A stretch of 64,000 nucleotides of DNA from Halictus rubicundus (Eukaryota > Arthropoda > Insecta > Hymenoptera > Halictidae), in NCBI RefSeq assembly GCF_050948215.1, contig NW_027488901.1, positions 161,476-225,475 of the forward strand, written 5' to 3'. Position numbers and translations under genes: made by a program. Below are positions 11,165 through 23,859 of the stretch, piece by piece; positions within the stretch are counted from its first letter, which is position 1; each line of letters begins with the position of its first letter. Below the pieces are notes generated by a model that searched no databases, was not told where the DNA came from, and saw only the letters and a program-made list of their open reading frames with translations.

Positions 11165-14100
11165 ATAGGATAGAGGATAGGATAGGATAGAGGATGGGAT
11201 AGGATAGAGGATATTATAGGATAGAGGAAAGGATAGGAAAGTGGATAGGATAGGATGGATGATAGGATAGAGGATAGGATAGAGGATTAGATAGGATAGA
11301 GGATACGATATTATAGAGGATAGGATACGATAGAGGATACGATATTATAGGCGATATGATAGGATAGTGGAGAGGATAGGATAGAGGAAAGGATAGGAAA
11401 GTGGTTAGGATAGGATGGATGATAGGATAGATTATAGGATAGAGGATAGTATAGGATAGAGGATAGGATAGGATAGAGGATAGGATAGGATAAAGGATAG
11501 GATAGGATAGGATAGGATAAAGGATAGGATAGGATAGTGGATAGGATAGAGGATAGGATAGAGGATAGGATAGGATAGAGGATAGGTTAGGACAGAGGAT
11601 ACGATAGGATAGAGTATAGGATAGGATAGAGGATATTATACGATAGAGGATTGGATAGAATAGATAATATTAGAGGATAGAGGATAGGATAGGATAGAGC
11701 ATAGGATAGAGGATAGAATAGAGGATTGGATAGGATAGAGGATGTTATAGGATAGACGACAGGATAGGATAGAGGATACGATAGGATTGAGGATAGGATA
11801 GGATAGAGGATACAGGATACAGGATAGGATAGGATAGAGGATAGGATAGGTTAGAGGATAGTATAAAATAGAGAATAGGATAGGATAGGAAAGAGGATAG
11901 GATAGGACAGAGGATACGATAGGATAGATGATGGGATAGGATAGAGGATGCGATATGTTACAGGATAGGATAGGATAGTGGTTAGGATAGGATAGAGGAC
12001 AGGATAAGATAGAGGGTAGGATAGGATAGAGGATAGGATAGGATAGAGGATACAGGATACAGGATAGGATAGGATAGAGGATAGAATAGGATGGAGGATA
12101 GGATCGGATAGAGGAGATTATACGATAGAGGATTGGATAGAATAGAGGATATTATAGTATAGAGGATAGGATAGGATAGATCATAGGATAGAGGATAGAA
12201 TAGAGGATTGGATAGGATAGAAGATCTTATAGGATAGACGATAGGATAGGATAGACGATAGGATAGGATAGAGGATACGATAGGATTGAGGATAGGATAG
12301 CATAGAGGATAGGATAGGATAGAGGATAGGATAAGATAGAGGGTAGGACAGGATAGAGGATAGGATAGGATAGAGGATAGAGGATACAGGATACAGGATA
12401 GGATAGGATAGAGGATAGGATAGAATAGAGGATAGGATCGGATAGAGGATACGATAGGTTAGAGGACAGGATAGGATACAGGATGGGATAGGATAGAGGA
12501 TACGATAGGATAGGGGATAGGATAGTATAGAAAATAGGATAGGACAGAGGATAGGATAGGGTAGAGGATAGGATAGAGGATACGATAGAGGATTGGATAG
12601 GATAGAGGATATTATATAATTGTAGATAGGATAGGATAGACGATAGGATAGGATAGAGGACAGGATAGGATAGAGGACAGGATAGGATAGAGGATAGTAT
12701 AGGATAGAGTATAGGATAGGATAGAGGACAGGGTAGGATAGAGGATAGTATAGGATAGACTATAGGATAGGATAGAGGACAGGATAGTATAGAGGATAGG
12801 ATACGATAGAGGATAGGATTGGATAGAGGATACGATAGGATTGAGCATAGTATAGCATAGAGGATAGGATAGGATAGAGGATAAGATAGGAAAGAGGATA
12901 GGATAGGATACAGGATGGGATAAGATAGAGGATACGATAGGATAGAGCATAGGATAATATACAGGATTGGATAGGATAGAGGATAGGATAGGATCGGACA
13001 GAGGATACGATAGGATAGAGCAAAGGAGTGGAAGGAGGATACGATAGGATAGAGTATAGGATAGGATAGAGGATATTATACGATAGAGGATTGGATAGAA
13101 TAGAGGATAGGATAGGATATAGGACAGGATAGGATAGAGGATAGGATAGGATAGATGATTGGATAGGATACAGGATAGGATAGGATAGAGGATAGGATAG
13201 GATAGGGGATAGGGTAGGATTGAGGATATTATACGATAGAGGATTGGATAGAATAGAGGATATTATAGGATAGAGGATAGGATAGGATAGAGGATAGGAT
13301 AGACGATAGGATAGGGGATTGGATAGGATACAGTATAGGATAAGATAGAGGATAGGATAGGATAGAGGATTGGATAGGATACAGGATAGGATAGGGTAGA
13401 GGATAGGATAGGGGATTGGATAGGAAACAGGATAGGATAGGATAGGATAGAGGATAGGATAGGGGATTGGATAGGATAGAGGATAGGATAGGATAGAGGA
13501 TAGGATATTGGATAGGATAGAGGATAGGATAGAGGATAGGATAGAGGATGGATAGGATAGGGGATATTATAGGATAGACGATACGATAGGATAGAGGATG
13601 GGATAGGATGGAGGATGCAATAGGATAGAGGACAGGATAGGATAGAGGATAGGATAAGGTAGAGGATAGTATAGGTTTGAGGATAGGATAGGATAGAGGA
13701 TAGGATAGGGTAGAGGATAGGATAGGATTGAGGATAGGATAGGATAGAGGATAGGATAGGGGATTGGATAGGATACAGGATAGGATAGGATAGAGGATAG
13801 GATAGAGGATATTATAGGATAGATGGAGGATAGGATAGGATCAAGGATAGGATAGGTTAGAGGATCAGATATGGTAGGGGATAGGGTAGGATTGAGGATA
13901 GGATAGGATAGAGGTTAGGATAGAGGATACGATAGAGAATTGGATAGGATAGAGGATATTATATAATAGAAGATAGGATAGGATAGAGGATAGGATAGGA
14001 TAGAGTATATGATAGGGGATTGGGTAGGATAGAGGATAGGATAGGATAGAGGATATTATAGGATAGAGGGTAGGATAGGATAGAGGACAGGACAGAATAG

Positions 14101-15500
14101 ATGATAGGATAGGGGATTGGATAGGACAGAGGATAGGATAGAATAGAGGATAGGATAGGATAGGGGATAGGATAGGATTGAGGATAGGATAGGATAGAGG
14201 ATAGGATAGAATAGAGGATATTATAGGATAGAGGATAGGTTAGGATGGAAGATAGGATAGGATAGAGGATAGGACAGGATAGAGGATGGGATAGGATAGT
14301 GGATATTATAGGATAGAGGATAGGATAGGATAGAGGATAGGATAGGATAGAGGATGTTATAGGATAGAGGGTAGGATAGGATACAGGATAGGACAGAATA
14401 GAGAATTGGATAGTATAGAGGATATCATAGGATAGAGGATAGGATAGGATAGAGGATATTATAGGATAGAGGGTAGGATAGTATAGAGGATAGGACAGGA
14501 TAGAGGATTGGATAGAATAGAGGATTGGATAGGATAGAGGATAGGATTGGAATAGGATAGGGTAGGATAGAGGAGAGGATAGGATAGAGGATAGGATAGG
14601 ATAGAGGATAGGATAGGATGGAGGATATTATAGGATAGACGATATTATAGGATAGTGGATGGGATAGGATACACGATACGATGTTGTAGAATATAGGATA
14701 GGATAGAGGATAGGATAGGGTAGTATAGGGGATTGTATAGGATAGAGGATAGGATAGGGTAGAGGATATTATAGGATAGAGGGTAGGATAAGATAGAGGA
14801 TACGACAGAATAGAGTATTGGATAGAATAGAGGATATTATAGGATAGAGGATAGGTTAGGATAGAGGATAGGATAGGATAGAGGGTGGGATAGGATAGAG
14901 AATACGATAGGATAGAGGATACGATAGGATAGAGGATAGGGTAGAGGATAGGATAGAGGATAGGATAGAGGATAGGATTGAGGATAGGATAGGATAGAGG
15001 ATAGGATAGAGGATAGGATAGGGGATTGGATAGGATACAGGATAGGATAAGATAGAGGATAGGATAGGATAGAGGATTGGATAGGATACAGGATAGGATA
15101 GGGTAGAGGATAGGATAGGGGATTTGATAGGAAACAGGATAGGATAGGATAGGATAGAGGATAGGATAGGGGATTGGATAGGATAGAGGATAGGATAGGA
15201 TAGAGGATAGGATAGGATAGAGGATAGGATAGAGGATAGGATAGAGGATAGGATAGAGGATAGGATAGAGGATGGGATAGAGGATGGATAGGATAGGGGA
15301 TATTATAGCATAGACGATACGATAGGATAGAGGATGGGATAGGATGGAGGATACAATAGGATAGAGGACAGGATAGGATAGAGGATAGGATAGGGTAGAG
15401 GATAGTATAGGTTTGAGGATAGGATAGGATAGAGGATAGGATAGGGTAGAGGATAGGATAGGATTGAGGATAGGATAGGATAGAGGATAGGATAGGGGAT
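11165..15500. repeat. Array A superunit, copy 1 (about 4.3 kb)
   Basis: A long segment that recurs from about 15931 to 20235. Markers and their partners: AGGAAAGGATAGGAAAGTGG 11225/15991, AATTGTAGATAGG 12618/17401, CAAAGGAGTGGAAGG 13021/18241, AGGATCAGATATGGTAGG 13861/19081 and TAGCATAGACGATACG 15306/20041. The offset changes from 4766 to 4783, 5220 and 4735 through insertions and deletions, so the copies are collinear but gapped. Copy 1 alone carries about 14261-14840, with repeated GATATTATAGGATAGAGG variants. Confidence 0.82.
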
Positions 15501-15930
15501 TGGATAGGATAGAGGATAGGATAGAATAGAGGATAGGATAGGATAGGATAGGGGATAGGATAGGATTGAGGATAGGATAGGATAGAGGATAGGATAGAAT
15601 AGAGGATATTATAGGATAGAGGATAGGTTAGGATAGAAGATAGGATAGGATAGAGGATAGGATAGGATAGAGGATGGGATAGGATAGTGGATATTATATA
15701 ATAGAGAATAGGATAGGATAGAGGATAGGATAGGATAGAAGACAGGATAGGATAGAGGATATGATAGGATAGAGGATTGGATTTGATACAGGATTGCATT
15801 GAGGATAGGATAGGATAGAGGATAGGATAGATGATAGTATAGAGGATAGGATAGGACACTGGATAGGATAGGATAGAGGATAGGATAGGGGATTGGATAG
15901 GGTACAGGATAGGATAGGATAGAGGATATT

Positions 15931-18900
15931 ATAGGATAGAGGATAGGATAGGATAGAGGATGGGATAGGATAGAGGATATTATAGGATAGAGGAAAGGAT
16001 AGGAAAGTGGATAGGATAGGATGGATGATAGGATAGAGGATAGGATAGAGGATTAGATAGGATAGAGGATACGATATTATAGAGGATAGGATACGATAGA
16101 GGATACGATATTATAGGCGATATGATAGGATAGTGGAGAGGATAGGATAGAGGAAAGGATAGGAAAGTGGTTAGGATAGGATGGATGATAGGATAGATTA
16201 TAGGATAGAGGATCGGATAGGATAGAGGATAGTATAGGATAGAGGATAGGATAGGATAGAGGATAGGATAGGATAAAGGATAGGATAGGATAGGATAGGA
16301 TAAAGGATAGGATAGGATAGTGGATAGGATAGAGGATAGGATAGAGGATAGGATAGGATAGAGGATAGGTTAGGACAGAGGATACGATAGGATAGAGTAT
16401 AGGATAGGATAGAGGATATTATACGATAGAGGATTGGATAGAATAGATAATATTAGAGGATAGAGGATAGGATAGGATAGAGCATAGGATAGAGGATAGA
16501 ATAGAGGATTGGATAGGATAGAGGATGTTATAGGATAGACGACAGGATAGGATAGAGGATACGATAGGATTGAGGATAGGATAGGATAGAGGATACAGGA
16601 TACAGGATAGGATAGGATAGAGGATAGGATAGGTTAGAGGATAGTATAAAATGGAGAATAGGATAGGATAGGAAAGAGGATAGGATAGGACAGAGGATAC
16701 GATAGGATAGATGATGGGATAGGATAGAGGATGCGATATGTTACAGGATAGGATAGGATAGTGGTTAGGATAGGATAGAGGACAGGATAAGATAGAGGGT
16801 AGGATAGGATAGAGGATAGGATAGGATAGAGGATACAGGATACAGGATAGGATAGGATAGAGGATAGAATAGGATGGAGGATAGGATCGGATAGAGGAGA
16901 TTATACGATAGAGGATTGGATAGAATAGAGGATATTATAGTATAGAGGATAGGATAGGATAGAGCATAGGATAGAGGATAGAATAGAGGATTGGATAGGA
17001 TAGAAGATCTTATAGGATAGACGATAGGATAGGATAGACGATAGGATAGGATAGAGGATACGATAGGATTGAGGATAGGATAGCATAGAGGATAGGATAG
17101 GATAGAGGATAGGATAAGATAGAGGGTAGGACAGGATAGAGGATAGGATAGGATAGAGGATAGAGGATACAGGATACAGGATAGGATAGGATAGAGGATA
17201 GGATAGAATAGAGGATAGGATCGGATAGAGGATACGATAGGTTAGAGGATAGGATAGGATACAGGATGGGATAGGATAGAGGATACGATAGGATAGGGGA
17301 TAGGATAGTATAGAAAATAGGATAGGACAGAGGATAGGATAGGGTAGAGGATAGGATAGAGGATACGATAGAGGATTGGATAGGATAGAGGATATTATAT
17401 AATTGTAGATAGGATAGGATAGACGATAGGATAGGATAGAGGACAGGATAGGATAGAGGACAGGATAGGATAGAGGATAGTATAGGATAGAGTATACGAT
17501 AGGATAGAGGACAGGGTAGGATAGAGGATAGTATAGGATAGACTATAGGATAGGATAGAGGACAGGATAGGATAGAGGATAGGATACGATAGAGGATAGG
17601 ATAGGATAGAGGATAGGATAGGATACAGGATGGGATAGAATAGAGGATAGTATAGGATAGACAATAGGATAGAGGAGAGGATAGGATAGGACAGAGGATA
17701 GGATAGGATAGAGGATAGGGTAGGATAGGTTAGAGGATAGTATAGGATAGACAATAGGATAGGATATAGGACAGGATAGGATAGAGGATAGGATAGGATA
17801 GATGATTGGATAGGATAGAGGATAGGACAGGATAGAGAATAGGATAGGATAGGGGATACTGTAGGATTGAGGATATTATACGATAGATGATTGGATAGAA
17901 TAGAGGATATTATAGGATAAAGGATAGGATAGGATGGAGCATAGGATAGAGGATAGAATGCAGGATTGGATAGGATAGAAGATATTATAGGATAGACGAT
18001 AGGATAGGATGGACGATAGGATAGGATAGACGATAGGATTGGATAGAGGATACGATAGGATTGAGCATAGTATAGCATAGAGGATAGGATAGGATAGAGG
18101 ATAAGATAGGAAAGAGGATAGGATAGGATACAGGATGGGATAAGATAGAGGATACGATAGGATAGAGCATAGGATAATATACAGGATTGGATAGGATAGA
18201 GGATAGGATAGGATCGGACAGAGGATACGATAGGATAGAGCAAAGGAGTGGAAGGAGGATACGATAGGATAGAGTATAGGATAGGATAGAGGATATTACA
18301 CGATAGATGATTGGATAGAATAGAGGATAGGATAGGATATAGGACAGGATAGGATAGAGGATAGGATAGGATAGATGATTGGATAGGATAGAGGATAGGA
18401 TAGGATAGAGGATAGGATAGGATAGGGGATAGGGTAGGATTGAGGATATTATACGATAGAGGATTGGATAGAATAGAGGATATTATAGGATAGAGGATAG
18501 GATAGGATAGAGGATAGGATAGACGATAGGATAGGGGATTGGATAGGATACAGTATAGGATAAGATAGAGGATAGGATAGGATAGAGGATTGGATAGGAT
18601 ACAGGATAGGATAGGGTAGAGGATAGGATAGGGGATTGGATAGGAAACAGGATAGGATAGGATAGGATAGAGGATAGGATAGGGGATTGGATAGGATAGA
18701 GGATAGGATAGGATAGAGGATAGGATAGAGGATAGGATAGAGGATAGGATAGAGGATAGGATAGAGGATGGATAGGATAGGGGATATTATAGGATAGACG
18801 ATACGATAGGATAGAGGACGGGATAGGATGGAGGATGCAATAGGATAGAGGACAGGATAGGATAGAGGATAGGATAAGGTAGAGGATAGTATAGTTTTGA

Positions 18901-20235
18901 GGATAGGATAGGATAGAGGATAGGATAGGGTAGAGGATAGGATAGGATTGAGGATAGGATAGGATAGAGGATAGGATAGGGGATTGGATAGGATACAGGA
19001 TAGGATAGGATAGAGGATAGGATAGAGGATATTATAGGATAGATGGAGGATAGGATAGGATCAAGGATAGGATAGGTTAGAGGATCAGATATGGTAGGGG
19101 ATAGGGTAGGATTGAGGATAGGATAGGATAGAGGTTAGGATAGAGGATACGATAGAGAATTGGATAGGATAGAGGATATTATATAATAGAAGATAGGATA
19201 GGATAGAGGATAGGATAGGATAGAGTATATGATAGGGGATTGGGTAGGATAGAGGATAGGATAGGATAGAGGATATTATAGGATAGAGGGTAGGATAGGA
19301 TAGAGGACAGGACAGAATAGATGATAGGATAGGGGATTGGATAGGACAGAGGATAGGATAGAATAGAGGATAGGATAGGATAGGGGATAGGATAGGATTG
19401 AGGATAGGATAGGATAGAGGATAGGATAGAATAGAGGATATTATAGGATAGAGGATAGGTTAGGATGGAAGATAGGATAGAATAGAGGATAGGATAGGAT
19501 AGGGGATAGGATAGGATTGAGGATAGGATAGGATAGAGGATAGGATAGAATAGAGGATATTATAGGATAGAGGATAGGTTAGGATAGAGGATAGGATAGG
19601 ATAGAGGGTGGGATAGGATAGAGAATACGATAGGATAGAGGATACGATAGGATAGAGGATAGGGTAGAGGATAGGATAGAGGATAGGATAGAGGATAGGA
19701 TTGAGGATAGGATAGGATAGAGGATAGGATAGAGGATAGGATAGGGGATTGGATAGGATACAGGATAGGATAAGATAGAGGATAGGATAGGATAGAGGAT
19801 TGGATAGGATACAGGATAGGATAGGGTAGAGGATAGGATAGGGGATTTGATAGGAAACAGGATAGGATAGGATAGGATAGAGGATAGGATAGGGGATTGG
19901 ATAGGATAGAGGATAGGATAGGATAGAGGATAGGATAGGATAGAGGATAGGATAGAGGATAGGATAGAGGATAGGATAGAGGATAGGATAGAGGATAGGA
20001 TAGAGGATTGGATAGAGGATGGATAGGATAGGGGATATTATAGCATAGACGATACGATAGGATAGAGGATGGGATAGGATGGAGGATACAATAGGATAGA
20101 GGACAGGATAGGATAGAGGATAGGATAGGGTAGAGGATAGTATAGGTTTGAGGATAGGATAGGATAGAGGATAGGATAGGGTAGAGGATAGGATAGGATT
20201 GAGGATAGGATAGGATAGAGGACAGGATAGGGGAT
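15931..20235. repeat. Array A superunit, copy 2 (about 4.3 kb)
   Basis: Collinear with copy 1. It carries an extra segment of about 437 bp (roughly 17600-18040) inside the region matching 12790-12830 of copy 1. In the stretch 18241-19480 the offset to copy 1 is constant at 5220 with only a few point differences, such as GATATTGG (13505) versus GATAGAGG (18725). Confidence 0.82.
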
Positions 20236-21360
20236 TGGATAGGATACAGGATAGGATAGGATAGAGGATAGGATAGAGGATATTATAGGATAGGATAGAG
20301 GATAGGATAGAGGATATTATAGGATAGATGGAGGATAGGATAGGTTAGAGGATCAGATATGGTAGGGGATAGGGTAGGATTGAGGATAGGATAGGGTAGA
20401 GGTTAGGATAGAGGATACGATAGAGAATTGGATAGGATAGAGGATATTATATAATAGAAGATAGGATAGGATAGAGGATAGGATAGGATAGAGTATATGA
20501 TAGGGGATTGGGTAGGATAGAGGATAGGATAGGATAGAGGATATTATAGGATAGAGGGTAGGATAGGATAGAGGACAGGACAGAATAGAGGATAGGATAG
20601 GGGATTGGATAGGATAGAGGATAGGATAGAATAGAGGATAGGATAGGATAGGGGATAGGATAGGATTGAGGATAGGATAGGATAGAGGATAGGATAGAGG
20701 ATAGGATAGGATAGAGGATCTGATAGAGGATAGGATAGGATATAGGATAGGATAGGATAGAGGATCGGATAGAGGATAGGATAGGATAGAGGATAGGATA
20801 GGATAGAGGATAGGATAGGATAGAGGACAGGATAGGATAGAGGATAGGATAGGATAGAGGAAAGGATAGGATGGAGGATAGGATAGGATAGAGGATAGGA
20901 TACGATAGAGGATAGGATAGAGGATAGGATAGGATAGAGGATAGGATAGGATAGAGGATAGTATAGGATAGAGGATAGGATAGAATAGAGGATAGAGGAT
21001 AGGATAGGATTGAGGATAGGATAGGATAGAGGATATGATAGAGGAAAGGATAGGATAGAGTATAGGACAGGATAGAGGATAGGATAGAGGATAGGATAGA
21101 GGATTGGATAGGATAGAGAATAGGATAGGATAGAGGATAGGATAGGATAGAGGATAGGATAGAGGATAGGATAGAATAGAGGATAGGATAATATAGAGGA
21201 TAGGATAGGATAGAGGATAGGATAGGATAGAGGATAGTATAAGATAGAGGATAGGATAGGATAGAGGATAGGATAGGATAGAGGATGGGTTAGGATAGAG
21301 GATGCGATACGATAGAGTATATTATAGGATAGAGGATAGGATAGGATAGAGGACAGGATA

Positions 21361-21364
21361 GGAT
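21361..21364. other. Target-site duplication, left copy (GGAT)
   Basis: GGAT directly precedes the TGTAACCG end of the insertion and GGAT directly follows its CGGTTACA end. Removing the insertion with one GGAT restores a perfect-length 17-bp satellite unit (GAGGACAGGATAGGATA) followed by GAGG. Without a duplication the unit would be 21 bp, which the array does not use. Confidence 0.72.
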
Positions 21365-21383
21365 TGTAACCGTGTCGGTTACA
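21365..21383. repeat. Terminal palindrome of the LTR
   Basis: The first 19 bases are TGTAACCGTGTCGGTTACA: two perfect 8-bp arms around TGT. The same CGGTTACA arm forms the far end of the element (23542-23549), so the left end contains both end motifs. Confidence 0.85.
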
Positions 21384-22156
21384 TACACATATACCGCACG
21401 TATCGGTCGGCGATACGACCCCACCACCGTACCATACTACGTTGTTCGCGAGTCCGGAGATAGTGAGGGATCGCGAGATATCGCGATCCTTGTCGAGTTG
21501 CGCACGCATCGATCCCCACTCGATAATGATCGAAGGAGGTCGATGCGAGCCAGCGATCGAACACTCTACGTCTGGAAGCGGTCCGAGAAACACGCGTTTA
21601 AGAATTGTGTCTGTTCGACGAAACACGGTATCCGTTCGAGGAGTCAAACCGACTCGGCAGAGCAAGGCAAACCGTCCTTCCTGCTCTCAACGCGTACGCG
21701 CCTCAAACCGAGGAGTCACGAGTGCAAACCGCGCCGTGGCACTGTCGAAACGTTTTATATAAAGCTCCGTGACTCTCGGACGTGACCGCGTAGTAGTCAA
21801 ACGAAATTACATAATCTTCACTCGCCTAAAGATTGATCGAGAAATGTTTAATTATCAATTCCGAGGTGAAGAATTACTAGTGTCAGTGTAGATTACTTGC
21901 AGCGAGCAAGTCGCGAGTACCATTTAGGAGCGACGGCGTATGGAAGGCGCCGTGTGTCGTTACGACACGATTTTGTAAAATTTAGAGAACTGCGTCGCGC
22001 AGAGATAGAAACGCGTCGCGAAGCGTGCGATTATTGCGTCGAACAGACACAGTAGATTCACTTCGTCCTTCAAATATAAATATTAGTATAGGGTACGTAT
22101 AAGTATCGTTCAAAGATACGGTACGTACTATACGGGTCGAAGCGAGACAGTCAATC
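21384..22156. other. LTR 5' half, no gene
   Basis: CpG-rich single-copy-looking sequence. It contains short perfect inverted repeats: CGTATCG/CGATACG arms at 21399-21405 and 21411-21417, and GGATCGCGA/TCGCGATCC arms at 21468-21476 and 21481-21489. It also contains a candidate TATA box. Short open frames overlap on both strands and have no recognisable product. The stretch after about 21785 is more A/T-rich. Confidence 0.6.
21756..21763 (+). promoter_or_regulatory. Candidate TATA box of the LTR
   Basis: TATATAAA within GTTTTATATAAAGCTCC, about 390 bp from the left end, in otherwise GC-rich sequence. This is a plausible core promoter for the element. No convincing initiator is seen about 30 bp downstream, so this is a motif-only call. 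Confidence 0.45.
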
Positions 22157-23118
22157 ATCGCATGATCGCGGTGGTTCTTCCGAAACCTCAACAGAGCGTA
22201 CTCTGAGGCTACGAAACGTACCAAAGGGTAAACTCCTGGGTTCCGAGGGACTGCCGAGGTTTTCTGTGAGTCTCGTCTGGATCGAGACTATTTCACTTCG
22301 CACAATCAGGGTTTTTCTGCCGTGACCTTAATCGAGGGTACTCCGAGGCCACGCACCGTGCCAGAGGGTACTCTTCTGGGTCCCGTGGAATTACCGAGGT
22401 TTGGTGTGGGTCTCGACCAGATTCGAGGCGATTGTACTTCGTACGATCGCGGCTACTCTGTCGTGACCTTATCAGAGCTTGCTCCGAGGCCACGTATCGT
22501 GCCGAAGGGTAGACTCCTGGGTCCCGTCGAGCGACCGAGGTTTAGTGCGAGTCTCCCCCGAATCGGTACGAAAGAGCATCGCACGATCCCGAGTATTCTG
22601 TCGTGACCTTTGTCCGAGATCACTCCGAGGCCACGTATCGTGCCAAAGGGTGAACTTATCGGTCCCGTGGAATAATCGAGGTTTAGTGCACGTCTCTACA
22701 GAATCGAGACGATCGCGCCTTGCACGATCGAGGACACTCTGCCGTGACCAATATCCGAGAATACTCCGAGGCCATGTATCATGCCAAAGGGTAGGCTCGT
22801 GCGTCCCGTGGAGTGACCAAGGTTTAGTGTGCGTCTCCACTCAGGCCACTTGTCCGAACATCGTCCAGGTGCCTGGTTGGTCTGACGGGTACGACGTCGT
22901 TCGATCGCGGATTTCGGGTCAGATAGGAGCGATCGGACTTTGCACGGTCACTGACACTCTGCCGCCGCCTCGCCCGAGACTGCTTAGAGGCCACGATTAC
23001 GTGCCGAAGAGCAGAATCATTGGAAGCGTGGAGTGACGGCGATTTCGTGTTTGTCTCCATCCTGATCACTCGTACGATTATCCGGCCGAGTGTAGGGACG
23101 GTCAGACGGGTCACGAAC
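22157..23118. repeat. 141-bp subrepeats inside the LTR
   Basis: Six diverged tandem copies anchored on CTCCGAGGCCACG-like starts at 22201, 22341, 22482, 22623, 22764 and 22983, with a partial copy before the first (from 22157). Intervals are 140, 141, 141, 141 and 219 bp; the last includes about 78 bp of extra sequence. Each unit contains a GGGTCCCGTGGA-like block, CCGAGGTTTAGTGTG-like sequence, a CGATCGC-rich centre and TCTGCCGTGACC. Because 141 is 3 x 47, several frames stay open through the array on both strands. No frame looks selected, so I do not call a protein. Confidence 0.85.
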
Positions 23119-23549
23119 TGCTTGTCGCGGGGCGCGATCCGTGCTGAGTGATTTTCTAAACCGATTCCGAAAACCGGGCGTAGAGTCGAGCGAGCGTACC
23201 GCGAGCGTTTTTCACGCGTTCATAATACTTCGGCACGGGAGGCCGACCTATTGTTCCACACGGTACCTGGAATTAACTGTATCTAAACATACACGACGGT
23301 TCTTACGAGAATATATCATCTTTTGTTACCTTATCTGGGCTACGAATATCTCATTTAACTCGTCCATACCTCGCCGCTTTCCAGTGCCTGGAGGCACGAA
23401 TCCATTCCTGCTCGCAAACGTGCAGGCTTCGAGAAATTAGGGTAGTAACCGGCCCTGCGAGACGGTTAGGGATAGTCACGAGACGCGAAGTAGAGATACG
23501 AGTAACGGCGTACGCGAATCGGTAGAAACGGTAGGAAAGAACGGTTACA
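23119..23549. other. LTR 3' end, no gene
   Basis: Non-repetitive remainder of the LTR up to the ACGGTTACA terminus. It contains a small hairpin GTGCCT-GG-AGGCAC (23384-23397). An open frame of 99 codons (23141-23440, GTG start) has no recognisable domain. No AATAAA polyadenylation signal is visible. Confidence 0.55.
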
Positions 23550-23553
23550 GGAT
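23550..23553. other. Target-site duplication, right copy (GGAT)
   Basis: Right-hand partner of the GGAT at 21361-21364. The satellite resumes here in the register expected if it had been continuous before insertion. Confidence 0.72.
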
Positions 23554-23859
23554 AGAGGATAGGATAGGATAGAGGATACGAAAGGGGATTGGATAGGATA
23601 GAGGATGGGATAGGATAGAGGATAGGTTAGGATAGAGGATATTATAGGATAGAGGGTAGGATAGGATAGAGGATAGGTCAGAATAGAGGATTGGATAGAA
23701 TAGAGGATATTATAGGATAGAGAGTAGGATAGGATACAGGATAGGACAGAATAGAGAATTGGATAGTATAGAGGATATCATAGGATAGAGGATAGGATAG
23801 GATAGAGGATATTATAGGATAGAGGGTAGGATAGGATAGAGGATAGGACAGGATAGAGG

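Larger units (their letters stand above)
3711..21364. repeat. Satellite array A: degenerate (GGATA)nGA repeat
   Basis: About 17.7 kb of uninterrupted tandem repeat. The commonest unit on + is GAGGATAGGATAGGATA (17 bp, three GGATA plus GA), mixed with 12-bp (two GGATA) and 22-bp (four GGATA) units. Compared with array B it has many substitutions (GGATT, GATATTAT, GGACA, ATACGATA, GGGGATTGG) and few perfect runs. The cleanest stretches are about 6996-7400 and 8260-8510. It holds no gene. All long - strand open frames here come from the stop-free repeat. It begins at once after the broken Copia fragment and is interrupted at 21364 by an LTR-like insertion, after which the same satellite family continues. 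Confidence 0.95.
21365..23549 (+). mobile_element. Solo LTR (2185 bp) inserted in the satellite
   Basis: The island begins TGTAACCGT and ends ACGGTTACA, a perfect 9-bp inverted terminal match with the TG...CA ends of LTRs, and is flanked by a 4-bp duplication in unit register. Its composition is CpG-rich and unlike the satellite on both sides. No gag or pol motif, primer-binding site or polypurine tract is seen inside, and the two ends share no long direct repeat, so it is one LTR rather than a whole element. A TATA-like box near 21756 suggests + orientation. A 4-bp target duplication would suit Ty3/Gypsy better than Copia (usually 5 bp), but the superfamily is not established. The alternative is a non-autonomous DNA element with 9-bp inverted ends. 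The open frames in it (for example 21372-21785, 22479-23036 and 23141-23440) resemble nothing I recognise and overlap on both strands. Confidence 0.7.

Noticed and set aside
21372..21785. 137-codon open frame at the LTR start
   Set aside because: It overlaps other open frames on both strands, begins inside the terminal palindrome and has no recognisable motif; it is expected by chance in GC-rich DNA.
21883..21887. TCAGT initiator as the LTR transcription start
   Set aside because: It lies about 125 bp downstream of the TATA-like box instead of about 30 bp, so pairing them is not justified.
22479..23036. 185-codon + frame and 122-codon - frame (22472-22840) across the LTR subrepeats as coding genes
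   Set aside because: Both strands and more than one + frame stay open because the repeat is 141 bp (3 x 47); no known domain and no consistent start.
23384..23410. tRNA-like hairpin near the LTR end
   Set aside because: Only one short stem is present; no cloverleaf, A box or B box can be built around it.
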